IMG/VR virus record: IMGVR_UViG_3300012930_000005 | Coordinates: 1 to 55,116 of that record | Strand: one strand, 5' to 3' | Length of the DNA stretch: 55,116 bases | Source of the DNA: a virus | In this document: positions 42,697 to 49,286 of the stretch, in pieces | Layout of the letters: each line of letters opens with the position of its first letter | How positions within the stretch are numbered: position 1 is the first letter of the stretch | Notes under the pieces: model-generated | The model's input: only the letters and a program-made list of their open reading frames with translations | What the model was told of the DNA's origin: nothing | Databases searched by the model: none | Program-made: the position numbers and the translations under genes

Positions 42697-43292
42697 TCTT
42701 CACCTCGTGCTTTCTTGAGTGCTGCTGAGGCTCGTGCGCGTATTTCTTCAGGATTCCACAGAGATTGACCTTGGCCGACTTCTTCGAGGAAACTCAGGCA
42801 CTCAGTCAAGGATTCGTACATCTCAGGAGCCGCTGCAGCCATAAGGCGATCTTTGGGTTCAGGCTGTAGCTTGAACACGACATTGCGTGCGTGCAGTACT
42901 CCCTTCGACAAAGCATCGCAAGCGCTGTTCTGGGCTCTTGGTATCCACGACATCTTCACTCGCGGCTTGTTGATCATGTAGAGGTACAGCGCCTCTTGAT
43001 AGTGCGGGAAGTATAGTCCACCTTTGGCTTTCCACTTACGCTGAACCTGCATGATGACAAGCTTTGAGTCGCCGTAGATGTGGATGTTGCCGACGTACTT
43101 TACGGCCTCTGTAAGAGCAGCGATGAATCCTCGATACTCCGCAACGTTGTTGGACATCTTATCGCCTACGCCGACGTAACCACCTTCTGCGTAGACTTCC
43201 ACTCCGTCAACCTTGACGAGAGCACCCCATGATGCGTGACCACCTGGGTTACGTGGTTCACACGCTCCATCGAACCAAGCTTCAATACTCAT
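42693..43292 (-). CDS. rnhA: RNase H-like protein
   Basis: At 199 residues. RNase HI catalytic residues Asp8 (FDGACEP), Glu52 (SNNVAEY), Asp75 (YGDSKLV) and Asp126 (CDALSKG) are all visible, so activity on RNA in RNA-DNA hybrids is expected. About 50 residues longer than the usual 150, with a helical extension (ESLTECLSFLEEV). It starts by ATGA overlap. In the phage it could remove primers. Confidence 0.88.
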   Translation of the reverse strand: MSIEAWFDGACEPRNPGGHASWGALVKVDGVEVYAEGGYVGVGDKMSNNVAEYRGFIAALTEAVKYVGNIHIYGDSKLVIMQVQRKWKAKGGLYFPHYQEALYLYMINKPRVKMSWIPRAQNSACDALSKGVLHARNVVFKLQPEPKDRLMAAAAPEMYESLTECLSFLEEVGQGQSLWNPEEIRARASAALKKARGEE

Positions 43293-43486
43293 TCAGCACC
43301 CGCTCTCTTGTTGTTGGCAGAACGTAGCTCGACAAGCTCCATCTCTGCCTTGAAAAGAGCGTCATAGACATCGCCGGAAGCGACGATATGTTTGGGCGGT
43401 AAGAAGTCGTTGACGGTTACAGTAACGCCCTTGAGAATGGACGACTGCAGGAAAACAGGATCAGTAAGTATCGGCAGTTGCGGCAT
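43289..43486 (-). CDS. Small hypothetical protein
   Basis: At 65 residues from the ATG at 43486, which follows AGAGAGGG. An upstream in-frame GTG lies in a short palindrome (GCACCTTTTGGTGC). Beta-type first half, charged helix in the second (DALFKAEMELVELR). Unknown function. Confidence 0.6.
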   Translation of the reverse strand: MPQLPILTDPVFLQSSILKGVTVTVNDFLPPKHIVASGDVYDALFKAEMELVELRSANNKRAGAE

Positions 43487-43521
43487 AACAGCCCTCTCTA
43501 GCACCTTTTGGTGCTCAATCG

Positions 43522-43662
43522 TTAGCGGTGGAAGAACTCCAGAATAGACAGGACTCTGAACAGTCCATAGCCACAGATAACAGGAACCACAAGCAGGATG
43601 AAGATAGCTATCGTGGCATTGACTAGACCGTCAATAGCAGTAGGGTGATGGTGTTGAATCAT
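43522..43662 (-). CDS. 46-residue single-pass membrane protein
   Basis: MIQHHHPTAIDGLV, then one hydrophobic segment (NATIAIFILLVVPVICGYG) and a short basic end. GGAGAG lies before the ATG. No family. It begins within the last codons of the gene upstream (32-base overlap if that gene is real). Confidence 0.6.
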   Translation of the reverse strand: MIQHHHPTAIDGLVNATIAIFILLVVPVICGYGLFRVLSILEFFHR

Positions 43663-43828
43663 GTTCGACTCTCCGTTTCAGTTGACGCTGTTGGAAGCGG
43701 GACAAGTCGGCACTTCGTCGGCTACGCTGGCGCTTCATATCGGGATGTGGGACTATCCTGCAGCAGAGAATCTCAGACAAGATAGAGCGGATGTTTAGAG
43801 AGCTGGCGCGCTTCACTACAACGATCAT
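43631..43828 (-). CDS. Small basic protein (uncertain)
   Basis: At 65 residues, Arg/Ser-rich and basic (KRQRSRRSADLSRFQQRQ). A modest GAGGTAG lies before the ATG. The reading frame fills an otherwise empty interval of the operon, which favours it, but codon use and composition are less convincing than for the neighbours. Confidence 0.4.
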   Translation of the reverse strand: MIVVVKRASSLNIRSILSEILCCRIVPHPDMKRQRSRRSADLSRFQQRQLKRRVEHDSTPSPYCY

Positions 43829-43832
43829 GGGA

Positions 43833-44051
43833 CTACCTCGGAATGAGGATCTTAGTAGCTGTGAGAGGCTTTGAAGACTTCGCAGGAACCCGCGAGATGA
43901 CGATGCGTTGAGCCACAAGCGGTCGTGATGGTTGAGCGATGCTGACAGGCTTGATATGTACCGGTTCTGCACAGCAAAGCAGTGAGTAGATGAGGAAAAA
44001 GAGGAAAACTCCCCCCGCACGTTTCAGTTCGGTCTTTGTGTGTTGCGTCAT
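43833..44051 (-). CDS. Small membrane-anchored or secreted protein
   Basis: At 72 residues. Short basic start, a hydrophobic helix (GVFLFFLIYSLLCCAEP), then a hydrophilic mature part (KPVSIAQPSRPLVAQ). GGAAAGG precedes the start. The cleft after LCCA could be a signal-peptidase site, but a lipobox is not perfect. Envelope localisation is likely. Confidence 0.65.
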   Translation of the reverse strand: MTQHTKTELKRAGGVFLFFLIYSLLCCAEPVHIKPVSIAQPSRPLVAQRIVISRVPAKSSKPLTATKILIPR

Positions 44052-44053
44052 GG

Positions 44054-44203
44054 CTAAACCTTTCCGTTACGGCTAGAGAAACGCCACTTGCCGTCTTTGT
44101 TGATAAAGATGTTGACGAGAATGATGAAAACGATGCAGATGACCGCTGCAGAGAACAGCAGCACAACCACGGTGGACAGGATGAGTAAAGCTAGATGGAT
44201 CAC
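44054..44203 (-). CDS. 49-residue single-pass membrane protein
   Basis: GTG start after AAGGAAGGT. One long hydrophobic stretch (LALLILSTVVVLLFSAAV, then ICIVFIILVNIFI) followed by a basic end (NKDGKWRFSSRNGKV). It lies 2 bases before the next membrane gene, which suggests a pair. It is too short for a standard ORF listing but has a clear start signal. Confidence 0.65.
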   Translation of the reverse strand: MIHLALLILSTVVVLLFSAAVICIVFIILVNIFINKDGKWRFSSRNGKV

Positions 44204-44208
44204 GGTAA

Positions 44209-44406
44209 TTACCTTCCTTCGAGCATTCTGTTGTATAGATCGTTGTAGGCGAGGATGAGCTTAGTACTGTCATCGACCGCGCTTTGCATCTCTGCGTCAC
44301 GTTCGATGAAAGCAGGAGTATGGCAGCGGATAAGCTCCTTCTCGCTGGCGATAGCCGTAGTCAGAGCGATCATGAGATTCGTTCGTTCAGTGACAGACAA
44401 TCTCAC
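44209..44406 (-). CDS. Small helical hypothetical protein
   Basis: At 65 residues. GTG start overlapping the upstream stop (GTGA). Helical throughout (TNLMIALTTAIASEKELI, STKLILAYNDLYNRM). No family. Confidence 0.6.
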   Translation of the reverse strand: MRLSVTERTNLMIALTTAIASEKELIRCHTPAFIERDAEMQSAVDDSTKLILAYNDLYNRMLEGR

Positions 44407-44540
44407 AGGATTACCGCTCCATTCGTGTTGTACAGCTCTTCAGCGTAGTCAATCCAGATGAGTGGCGAGGAGCCGCCATGCTGGAAGTACAAAGCTCGCG
44501 CCATGCGAACGATGACATCGGTTTTGTCGAAGTGTTTCAT
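44403..44540 (-). CDS. 45-residue hypothetical protein
   Basis: MKHFDKTDVIVRMARALYFQ to YAEELYNTNGAVIL. AGGAAAGGTG lies before the ATG, and the ATG overlaps the stop of the small zinc-finger gene (ATGA). Soluble, no motif. Both ends are coupled to neighbours, so it is almost certainly translated. Confidence 0.65.
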   Translation of the reverse strand: MKHFDKTDVIVRMARALYFQHGGSSPLIWIDYAEELYNTNGAVIL

Positions 44541-44653
44541 GGTGTAACACCTTTCCTTTCCTGTAAGACCTTCGTTTCATATGTGACCCTGCAAGACAAA
44601 ATGTGTGCCTTATCAGAGTCCGCTAGGGTCTTTCGACAATATGGGCACTTCAC
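44537..44653 (-). CDS. 38-residue C2HC zinc-finger protein
   Basis: GTG start overlapping the stop of the upstream gene (GTGA), and its own stop overlaps the next start (ATGA). KCPYCRKTLADSDKAHILSC contains Cys-x2-Cys, His and Cys in zinc-finger spacing, followed by a basic end. Perhaps a nucleic-acid-binding regulator or host-protein inhibitor. This gene is too short for a standard ORF listing. Confidence 0.65.
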   Translation of the reverse strand: MKCPYCRKTLADSDKAHILSCRVTYETKVLQERKGVTP

Positions 44654-44826
44654 TCTATACCCGCACGTTTCTTAGCATCCGCGAGAGACTTTCCGTATAC
44701 CGTGACGGTCTCGCGGTGAACGGTAGCGAGTCCCAACTCAACCATGAACGTTGGAGGCACGATCATAACCTCGACTTTGAACGGACGGAAACCCTCTTTA
44801 GCCATTACTTCGTGTGCTGTTTGCAT
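44650..44826 (-). CDS. 58-residue hypothetical protein
   Basis: The ATG at 44826 follows AAAGGG at good spacing and is preferred over a GTG three codons upstream. Beta-type (FKVEVMIVPPTFMVELGLA), ending basic (ADAKKRAGIE). No family. Followed without gap by the zinc-finger gene. Confidence 0.6.
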   Translation of the reverse strand: MQTAHEVMAKEGFRPFKVEVMIVPPTFMVELGLATVHRETVTVYGKSLADAKKRAGIE

Positions 44827-44827
44827 A

Positions 44828-44992
44828 TCAATCACCCTTTCTAAGTTGAGAAACCTTGTTGATCCAAGCGGAGAAAGCTCCGCACTCTTTGCAGCGTCTT
44901 GGCTTGCCGGAGTCGCTCACCATGCGGTTGTGGCAGGTGATGCACTCGAACACTTCCCAGACGCGGGGAACAACCTTCTTACGCCGCCGCAT
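44828..44992 (-). CDS. 54-residue zinc-ribbon protein
   Basis: Basic start (MRRRKKVVPR), then two CxxC knuckles, CITC and CKEC, 13 residues apart (Cys17, Cys20, Cys34, Cys37), a classic zinc ribbon. The stop is one base before the next start. It overlaps the upstream gene by 14 bases. Likely binds nucleic acid or a host polymerase. The second zinc protein of this cluster. Confidence 0.7.
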   Translation of the reverse strand: MRRRKKVVPRVWEVFECITCHNRMVSDSGKPRRCKECGAFSAWINKVSQLRKGD

Positions 44993-45386
44993 AAGCCGCT
45001 TCCACGACCCTTACAGCACGTGCCACATTCTGTAGCTCTCTGAAAACTTCATCCTTCTTATCGCGGGAAAAGGAATCTCCGAGCATCTGTCTCTCTTCAC
45101 ACAGGTAATCCAGAACCCGCTGTAGCTTCTGGCACGCGTAAGCCGATGGAGTAACGAGAACCCACACGGAGTTACCATTCTTCAGGTCGCCGCCCATGAT
45201 ATCGCCGTGGTGCTGGCTATTCCACTGATGTAGCTCACACAGCCTTAGAGCGGCAGCGCGATGGTTGCTGTCAAGGCTGAGACAGTGATCGTAAGGAACC
45301 GTCACGCTACCGGCCCAGGCCGTCGCTTTGATACGTGAGCCCTTCGTGTTTGTGGGGCCAATGTACTTCGTCTCGATAGCTTGCAT
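44979..45386 (-). CDS. Hypothetical protein
   Basis: At 135 residues. Beta-type N-terminal half (IKATAWAGSVTVPYDHCLSL) with several His, then helical. Its start shares one base with the upstream stop (TAATG). Unknown function; the second gene of the repressible leftward operon. Confidence 0.65.
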   Translation of the reverse strand: MQAIETKYIGPTNTKGSRIKATAWAGSVTVPYDHCLSLDSNHRAAALRLCELHQWNSQHHGDIMGGDLKNGNSVWVLVTPSAYACQKLQRVLDYLCEERQMLGDSFSRDKKDEVFRELQNVARAVRVVEAAYAAA

Positions 45387-45544
45387 TACCGCACCTCCAC
45401 TACAAAGCGCTCACTGCCGTGATACATCTCATACTGCGTAGCTTCGTGCAGATTCAGAGCACGCGCCATCTGATCAGCGTGGTATTGAGTGTAGTAAATA
45501 CGCTCCGCAATCTTGCTCAGGCTGTCTTTGACTATGTATTTCAT
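45386..45544 (-). CDS. 52-residue protein, first gene of the leftward operon
   Basis: MKYIVKDSLSKIAERIYYTQ to GSERFVVEVR. GGAGAG lies before the start. It is the first gene behind the strong leftward promoter at 45581-45610. A short alpha/beta protein, possibly an antirepressor or similar small regulator by position only. Confidence 0.6.
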   Translation of the reverse strand: MKYIVKDSLSKIAERIYYTQYHADQMARALNLHEATQYEMYHGSERFVVEVR

Positions 45545-45580
45545 CTCGTCTCTCCGTATCGCTCAATCTGCGACTTCCAA

Positions 45581-45610
45581 TGTATAGCGAAATGTTGCAC
45601 ACCGTGTCAA
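45581..45610 (-). promoter_or_regulatory. Strong leftward early promoter
   Basis: On the minus strand TTGACA (45610-45605), an 18-base spacer and TATACA (45586-45581). It would start the operon of small genes and the recombinase. The operator at 45593-45612 covers its -35. Confidence 0.7.
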
Positions 45611-45612
45611 CA
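45593..45612. promoter_or_regulatory. Operator-like palindrome of the divergent switch
   Basis: TGTTG-N10-CAACA. It covers both -35 boxes of the face-to-face promoters. The same 20-base site recurs at 3263-3282 with 16 of 20 identities. The product of the gene at 45654 is the natural candidate to bind it. Confidence 0.65.
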
Positions 45613-45624
45613 AAATAATATACA
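45595..45624 (+). promoter_or_regulatory. Rightward promoter of the repressor-like gene
   Basis: TTGCAC (45595-45600), an 18-base spacer and TATACA (45619-45624), overlapping the leftward promoter head to head. Both have the same -10 sequence and spacer length. Confidence 0.6.
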
Positions 45625-45653
45625 AACACTGAAAATAGTTCTAATATCGGTCT

Positions 45654-45959
45654 ATGACTGATAAAGAGGTACTGGCGGGAATCATCAAAAAGATGCGCGG
45701 AACCACCACAATGGCCGCGTTTGGAGCGAAGTACGGGGTGAAGCGTGCAGCGGTCTACAACTGGGAAACTGCACGCTCCGCACCGTCTGACGAGATACTG
45801 AAGCTAATGAAGATCGAGCGTCTATATCAGGTAACAGAGGACGGCTTCACTAGCTGGCACTATCCAGATGGAGGTGTGATCTTCCAAACCGGGACGCGAG
45901 AGCCGCAAGTGCTGTATTGGTCAAAGAACAGTGATCTTGATAAGTTGCCGGAGATGTAA
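45654..45959 (+). CDS. Cro/CI-like helix-turn-helix regulator
   Basis: At 101 residues. Residues 10-60 form a Xre-type helix-turn-helix (IIKKMRGTTTMAAFGAKYGV, then KRAAVYNWETARSAPSDE). The C-terminal 40 residues are a short beta segment, too small for a CI protease domain, so no RecA-cleavage site is expected. It is divergent from the leftward operon. The intergenic operator is the likely target. Its single-gene unit ends at a terminator. Confidence 0.75.
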   Translation: MTDKEVLAGIIKKMRGTTTMAAFGAKYGVKRAAVYNWETARSAPSDEILKLMKIERLYQVTEDGFTSWHYPDGGVIFQTGTREPQVLYWSKNSDLDKLPEM

Positions 45960-45963
45960 TAAG

Positions 45964-45987
45964 AAACCCCTCGATTAGAGGGGTTTT
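45964..45987. terminator. Perfect bidirectional hairpin terminator
   Basis: AAACCCCTC (45964-45972), loop GATTA, GAGGGGTTT (45978-45986), followed by T. It separates the convergent genes 45654 and 45992, with 5 bases on one side and 4 on the other. Confidence 0.85.
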
Positions 45988-45991
45988 CTGT

Positions 45992-46540
45992 TTAGCGACA
46001 CTTCGTAGCCAGTTCACACAACCACTCGGCTAACAATGGCGGTGTAGCCTCTCGTTCTCTCTTCGTGACTTCGAGCCGGCTCTTATCGGAGGAAGCTATA
46101 ACGTGAGTCGCATATCCAAGGGTGAGAGGCCAACTAGGGACATCTTCAGGAGAGCAACCAACGATGTAAAGCCAAGTCGCCTTCTCTGCTTTGTGGCCGA
46201 ACCAATATTGAAGTATCGGAAGTGTCCAGCCGCCATAGATATCGAAGTTTCCAGGTAAAGGGAGTCGTTGATCTTCCCACAGCTTGGAGCCCTTGGGATG
46301 CTCCAAAACGCCGCCATTCTCGCGCACCATCCGAACGGCGAAGCGTGCCAGGTCCATCTCGTCCACTCGCGGGTTAGCAAAGTGTCTAAGACGGCCCCAG
46401 GCTCGGCAAGGTGGATGAGCGATACATGGATTACCGTTTCGCCAATTGCGCGCATCACGCTCGATATCCCATACGTCACACTGCGGCATCGTCTTATAGA
46501 CGCTGTCGGAGCGTGCGAATAGGACGGTGATCTTATCCAC
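45992..46540 (-). CDS. Conserved phage-type protein with HPPC motif
   Basis: At 182 residues from the GTG at 46540, after AAAGGA. VLFARSDSVYKTM, AHPPCRAWGRLRHF and GGVLEHPKGSKLW are highly distinctive, and I have the impression of a recurrent phage family, but I cannot name its function. The Pro-Pro-Cys element recalls the PC catalytic motif of cytosine-5 methyltransferases, but other methylase motifs are not evident. It overlaps the HTH gene end by 8 bases. Confidence 0.6.
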   Translation of the reverse strand: MDKITVLFARSDSVYKTMPQCDVWDIERDARNWRNGNPCIAHPPCRAWGRLRHFANPRVDEMDLARFAVRMVRENGGVLEHPKGSKLWEDQRLPLPGNFDIYGGWTLPILQYWFGHKAEKATWLYIVGCSPEDVPSWPLTLGYATHVIASSDKSRLEVTKREREATPPLLAEWLCELATKCR

Positions 46541-46970
46541 GTTCAGCCGTCCTTTCTGCACGTCTAAGCAGCTTCCACGCGGGTATGCCGAGAGCGTCTC
46601 CAAACCGCAATAGAGACTCTAGATTAGGTTCAACGAGTCCACCTTCGACTCTTGTGACATAAGAGCGAACGACGCCCATCTTCTCTGCTAACTGGCGCTG
46701 ATTGAGCTTTGCCAGTTCACGCGCAAGCTTGATGGTTTGACCGATGTTGATCAGAGCTACAGGCTTAGAGCGCTTCGCGTTACGCGCTTTAGGCCGTGAA
46801 AGAGAAGAAACGTCAGAGAGAGCCGCAACTCTATTCGCAACGTGCTCTATGCGTTCTGCAAGCGTTCTCGGCATGACATAGCCGAAACGCTGATTATATG
46901 GAGCACCCTGCCACGGTGGGACAGGACGCAATAGGTTCTCGCTTGGCGCGTAAGTATCAATCTTGCTCAT
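46533..46970 (-). CDS. Xre-family helix-turn-helix regulator
   Basis: At 145 residues. Linker-rich N-terminal 75 residues, then a clear HTH (LARELAKLNQRQLAEKMGVV, RSYVTRVEGGLVEPNLESL) at residues 80-130 and a short basic end. Start by ATGA overlap with the membrane gene upstream. A second candidate repressor besides 45654. Confidence 0.75.
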   Translation of the reverse strand: MSKIDTYAPSENLLRPVPPWQGAPYNQRFGYVMPRTLAERIEHVANRVAALSDVSSLSRPKARNAKRSKPVALINIGQTIKLARELAKLNQRQLAEKMGVVRSYVTRVEGGLVEPNLESLLRFGDALGIPAWKLLRRAERTAERG

Positions 46971-47143
46971 CTGTCACCTCCAAAAACCATAAGCGAAAGC
47001 ATTCCAGTAATCCCCGCGACCACCAATGCGAAGAAAAACACGGCAAGATGCTCATGACGTGTGATATCTGAGCCCATGCAGCAAAGTAGGCTTATCCACA
47101 TGAAACAAGCAACCACTTTGAATGGAGTATCAGTCCTGTTCAT
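46967..47143 (-). CDS. 58-residue two-helix membrane protein
   Basis: MNRTDTPFKVV, hydrophobic ACFMWISLLCCMG, a charged loop (SDITRHEH) and hydrophobic LAVFFFALVVAGITGMLSL, with a basic end. GAGGTGATCT precedes the ATG. It overlaps the upstream gene by 14 bases and the next by ATGA. Unknown; possibly superinfection exclusion. Confidence 0.65.
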   Translation of the reverse strand: MNRTDTPFKVVACFMWISLLCCMGSDITRHEHLAVFFFALVVAGITGMLSLMVFGGDR

Positions 47144-47651
47144 AGATCACCTCTCGATCTACAGCCGGAGACTCGAAAGCATCCTGAGCTGGCTTTGGGT
47201 TACGTGGTGGTAGATCAGAAGCACGCTTTACGCCTTTGATCTTCGTGAGTGTTCCCACTCTCTGAGCCTTGCTGGTAAGTACTTCGTGCAATGGTGAATC
47301 CGGCCCAATCTCCACCATCTCGCGTGGTTCGTCAAACACCTTCGCAATGGCCGAAAGCCGCACAGCGTCGTGCTGTAGCTTATCAACTCCTTTGAACACA
47401 ATGGCCGCTTCCTGCTGTACAACCGGCAAAGAACCGCGCTCATGTGGGTTTACGCCCGAAAGCCGCGCAGAAGAGAACCCTGCTCGTAAGTCAGTAGACT
47501 CCGAACTCTTCACAAACTTCCCCCCCAACTGAACAGCTATGTTCAGGTTCGCTATGATCCACTCGCGTAACGATATGCCCGCATCTAGCGCATTCGCCTT
47601 CATTTCACGTATCAACTCAACATCTACATCCCTTACATTCAAGTTGCCCAT
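47130..47651 (-). CDS. Ribbon-helix-helix DNA-binding protein
   Basis: At 173 residues. The first 42 residues (MGNLNVRDVDVELIREMKAN, then ISLREWIIANLNIA) match the strand-helix-helix pattern of Arc/CopG. The remaining 130 residues are a charged helical domain (VDKLQHDAVRLSAIAKVF). GAGAGGA lies before the start. First gene of the second leftward operon. The direct repeats ACCAT spaced 9 bases upstream (47704-47718) could be its half-sites. Confidence 0.6.
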   Translation of the reverse strand: MGNLNVRDVDVELIREMKANALDAGISLREWIIANLNIAVQLGGKFVKSSESTDLRAGFSSARLSGVNPHERGSLPVVQQEAAIVFKGVDKLQHDAVRLSAIAKVFDEPREMVEIGPDSPLHEVLTSKAQRVGTLTKIKGVKRASDLPPRNPKPAQDAFESPAVDREVIYEQD

Positions 47652-48176
47652 CTTGTTATCCTCTCTTCTCTTGATTCACAACATGCACAAGATAACACAC
47701 TCCACCATGTTTACCATTGTTACTTCATCAAACCCCGCAGGTTCAGGAGCAGAAAGCAGTATTCGCCTCTCTACGATCTTTTGACGCTTATCGTAGAACC
47801 AAACCATGAGAAGAGCGCGATGTCCTGAGACGTGAGAGTGCGACGGTGTCCGAGAGGGCTTGAACTGGTGTTATCTGCAGGTGACCACCCCGTAGATCGC
47901 TGATTCCCCAGATAGAGCGATTCCCACGTGCCGGAGGGTGCTAGGCGATGTCGAAGGAGTAATCCTCTAGGCCATTGGTTGGCACGAAGAGTTGGAGGTT
48001 GTCCGGCCCCACGGCCTGAAAGAAAAGTCTTAGACGGGTTCTGTTCGATCACACACAGAAATGGTCTTTGGGGCGGAATGTAGGAATTGGTTAGGAATAT
48101 GGGAGTGTACCTAATTTTTTTAGTAGGTAGAAGGTTGTTGACGTGGGTATAGGAAGAGGATAGGAATAGAGGGGAG
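47652..48176. other. Longest intergenic region; divergent control region, possible origin
   Basis: 525 bases between two divergent operons and the only long gap. It holds a perfect 8-base inverted repeat TCTACGAT / ATCGTAGA (47770-47777, 47790-47797), a second ATCGCT / AGCGAT (47896-47901, 47916-47921), a GGCC-CCAC-GGCC repeat, and four TAGGAA copies near its right end. On the minus strand a 93-codon ORF spans 47771-48052 without a convincing start signal. No tRNA could be folded here. Such a region is a natural place for the origin or for an attachment site, but neither is shown. Confidence 0.55.
48081..48167 (+). repeat. Two pairs of TAGGAA repeats, 11 bases apart
   Basis: TAGGAAT at 48081 and 48092, then TAGGAAG at 48150 and TAGGAAT at 48161. 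In each pair the starts are 11 bases apart, one DNA turn, so a dimeric or repeated protein could bind one face. A -35 like TTGACG at 48138-48143 lies between the pairs, 17 bases before the last copy. Confidence 0.5.
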
Positions 48177-48542
48177 ATGAAGAGATTGGTATTGAAGCCT
48201 CGGAGTGACGGGATAAGCCGGATGGAGATGGGGAGACTTATGGCCTTTGACGAGTGTTACGTGGAGAAGTGGGAACCGAGGGTAGGATGGACGAGGTTAT
48301 GGACTCAGGGGTGTGTGTTGGACGAGGAGACTGCGTTTTACTTTGCGGAAAAGTATCGCGGAGTGGTTGCGCCGTATGTGAATGTGAGGGTGGTGGATGC
48401 TTACGGGCATGAGCGGCGTCAGGGCGTCTCTCGTGACCTTCCAGTAGCGATTGAGAGCGTTGGTGGCATCTCGATGGAGATCATGGGTCTGGAGCCGACT
48501 ACCTGGCCTACGTATGGTGGGTTGAAGAGAGGTGAGGAATGA
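48177..48542 (+). CDS. Hypothetical protein, first gene of the rightward small-gene module
   Basis: At 121 residues. AGGGGAG precedes the ATG. Trp/Arg-rich first half (CYVEKWEPRVGWTRLW), beta-type second. No family. Start of a long rightward unit that continues to the terminase. Confidence 0.65.
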   Translation: MKRLVLKPRSDGISRMEMGRLMAFDECYVEKWEPRVGWTRLWTQGCVLDEETAFYFAEKYRGVVAPYVNVRVVDAYGHERRQGVSRDLPVAIESVGGISMEIMGLEPTTWPTYGGLKRGEE

Positions 48543-48904
48543 GACAGGTATGTTTTTACTCTGAGAACTTGGGTCGCAACACCGTCATGGTTGATGCGGA
48601 GCAGATTGAGGCTGTTCTCAACAACGGGGTTGGAGATTCGATGCTTTGCATGAAGTCTGGAGACCGGCTGTACATCCCAGAACCTGTCGATGTTGTTCTG
48701 ATGATGATCGGTTGGAAGACGAGGATGCAACTTGAACTTGAGAAACGGACCAGAGAGGATTACAGGGACTTTCAAAACCAGATGGAGTGCAAGGTTGGCT
48801 ACGGGAAGGACGAGATGCCTCTACCTGACTTGAACAGGGCCAGCGGTAAACCGACGCCAGCGATCTGGGAAAGGCCGAAAGAAGATGACGACATCCCGTT
48901 CTAG
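48539..48904 (+). CDS. Hypothetical protein
   Basis: At 121 residues. ATGA overlap with the previous gene. Beta-type first half (MVDAEQIEAVLNNGVGD), then a Met/Glu helix (QLELEKRTREDYRDFQNQM) and an acidic end (PKEDDDIPF), a DDDIPF tail seen in single-strand DNA-binding proteins. That tail alone is not proof; no OB-fold motif was recognised. Confidence 0.6.
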   Translation: MRQVCFYSENLGRNTVMVDAEQIEAVLNNGVGDSMLCMKSGDRLYIPEPVDVVLMMIGWKTRMQLELEKRTREDYRDFQNQMECKVGYGKDEMPLPDLNRASGKPTPAIWERPKEDDDIPF

Positions 48905-49286
48905 ACAACTCGGAGACGGAGAGAAGCCAAAGGCGATTGAGCCGACTGAGGTGTTCTCTCCTGGTAGCGAGCACCACATCGACGCGGCCGAAGTGGAGAG
49001 AATCCAATCCCAAGAGGAATACTTGCGGAAGATGAGATGGGCTCAAGAGGAAGCCTGTCGAAGGGCAGGAGTAGATTTTGGAGGTTCATACCAGGTCTGG
49101 ACGAATACACCTCATTGGCATAATAGGCAGGACAGACCTGCGGAGACGGTCGAGGTAAGGCTTCCAGTTCAGAGAAAAGATTTCGGAAAACCTGTTGATT
49201 CAAACGAAGATCCTCTCCCAGAGTTCAGTATCAGGCAGGTTTACATGGACATTGAAGAAGCAAAGAGGAAGTTAGGTATCAAGTGA
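48885..49286 (+). CDS. Hypothetical protein
   Basis: At 133 residues, overlapping the previous gene by 20 bases. Charged and helical (AEVERIQSQEEYLRKMRWAQ), with a His/Trp loop (VWTNTPHWHNRQD). No family. Its stop overlaps the next GTG start. Confidence 0.6.
   Translation: MTTSRSRQLGDGEKPKAIEPTEVFSPGSEHHIDAAEVERIQSQEEYLRKMRWAQEEACRRAGVDFGGSYQVWTNTPHWHNRQDRPAETVEVRLPVQRKDFGKPVDSNEDPLPEFSIRQVYMDIEEAKRKLGIK

Noticed and set aside
47676-47807. 43-codon minus-strand ORF (MVWFYDKRQKIVERR...)
   Set aside because: The frame is open but has no ribosome binding site and no coupling to a neighbour; support is too weak.
47771-48052. 93-codon minus-strand ORF in the long intergenic region
   Set aside because: No ribosome binding site, unusual composition and odd similarity in style to spurious ORFs opposite structured RNA. 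Mentioned in the intergenic entry but not called as a gene.
47850-48060. Possible serine- or leucine-type tRNA
   Set aside because: GGTGTCCGAGAGG resembles a D-arm, but no acceptor stem, anticodon arm or T-arm could be paired around it.
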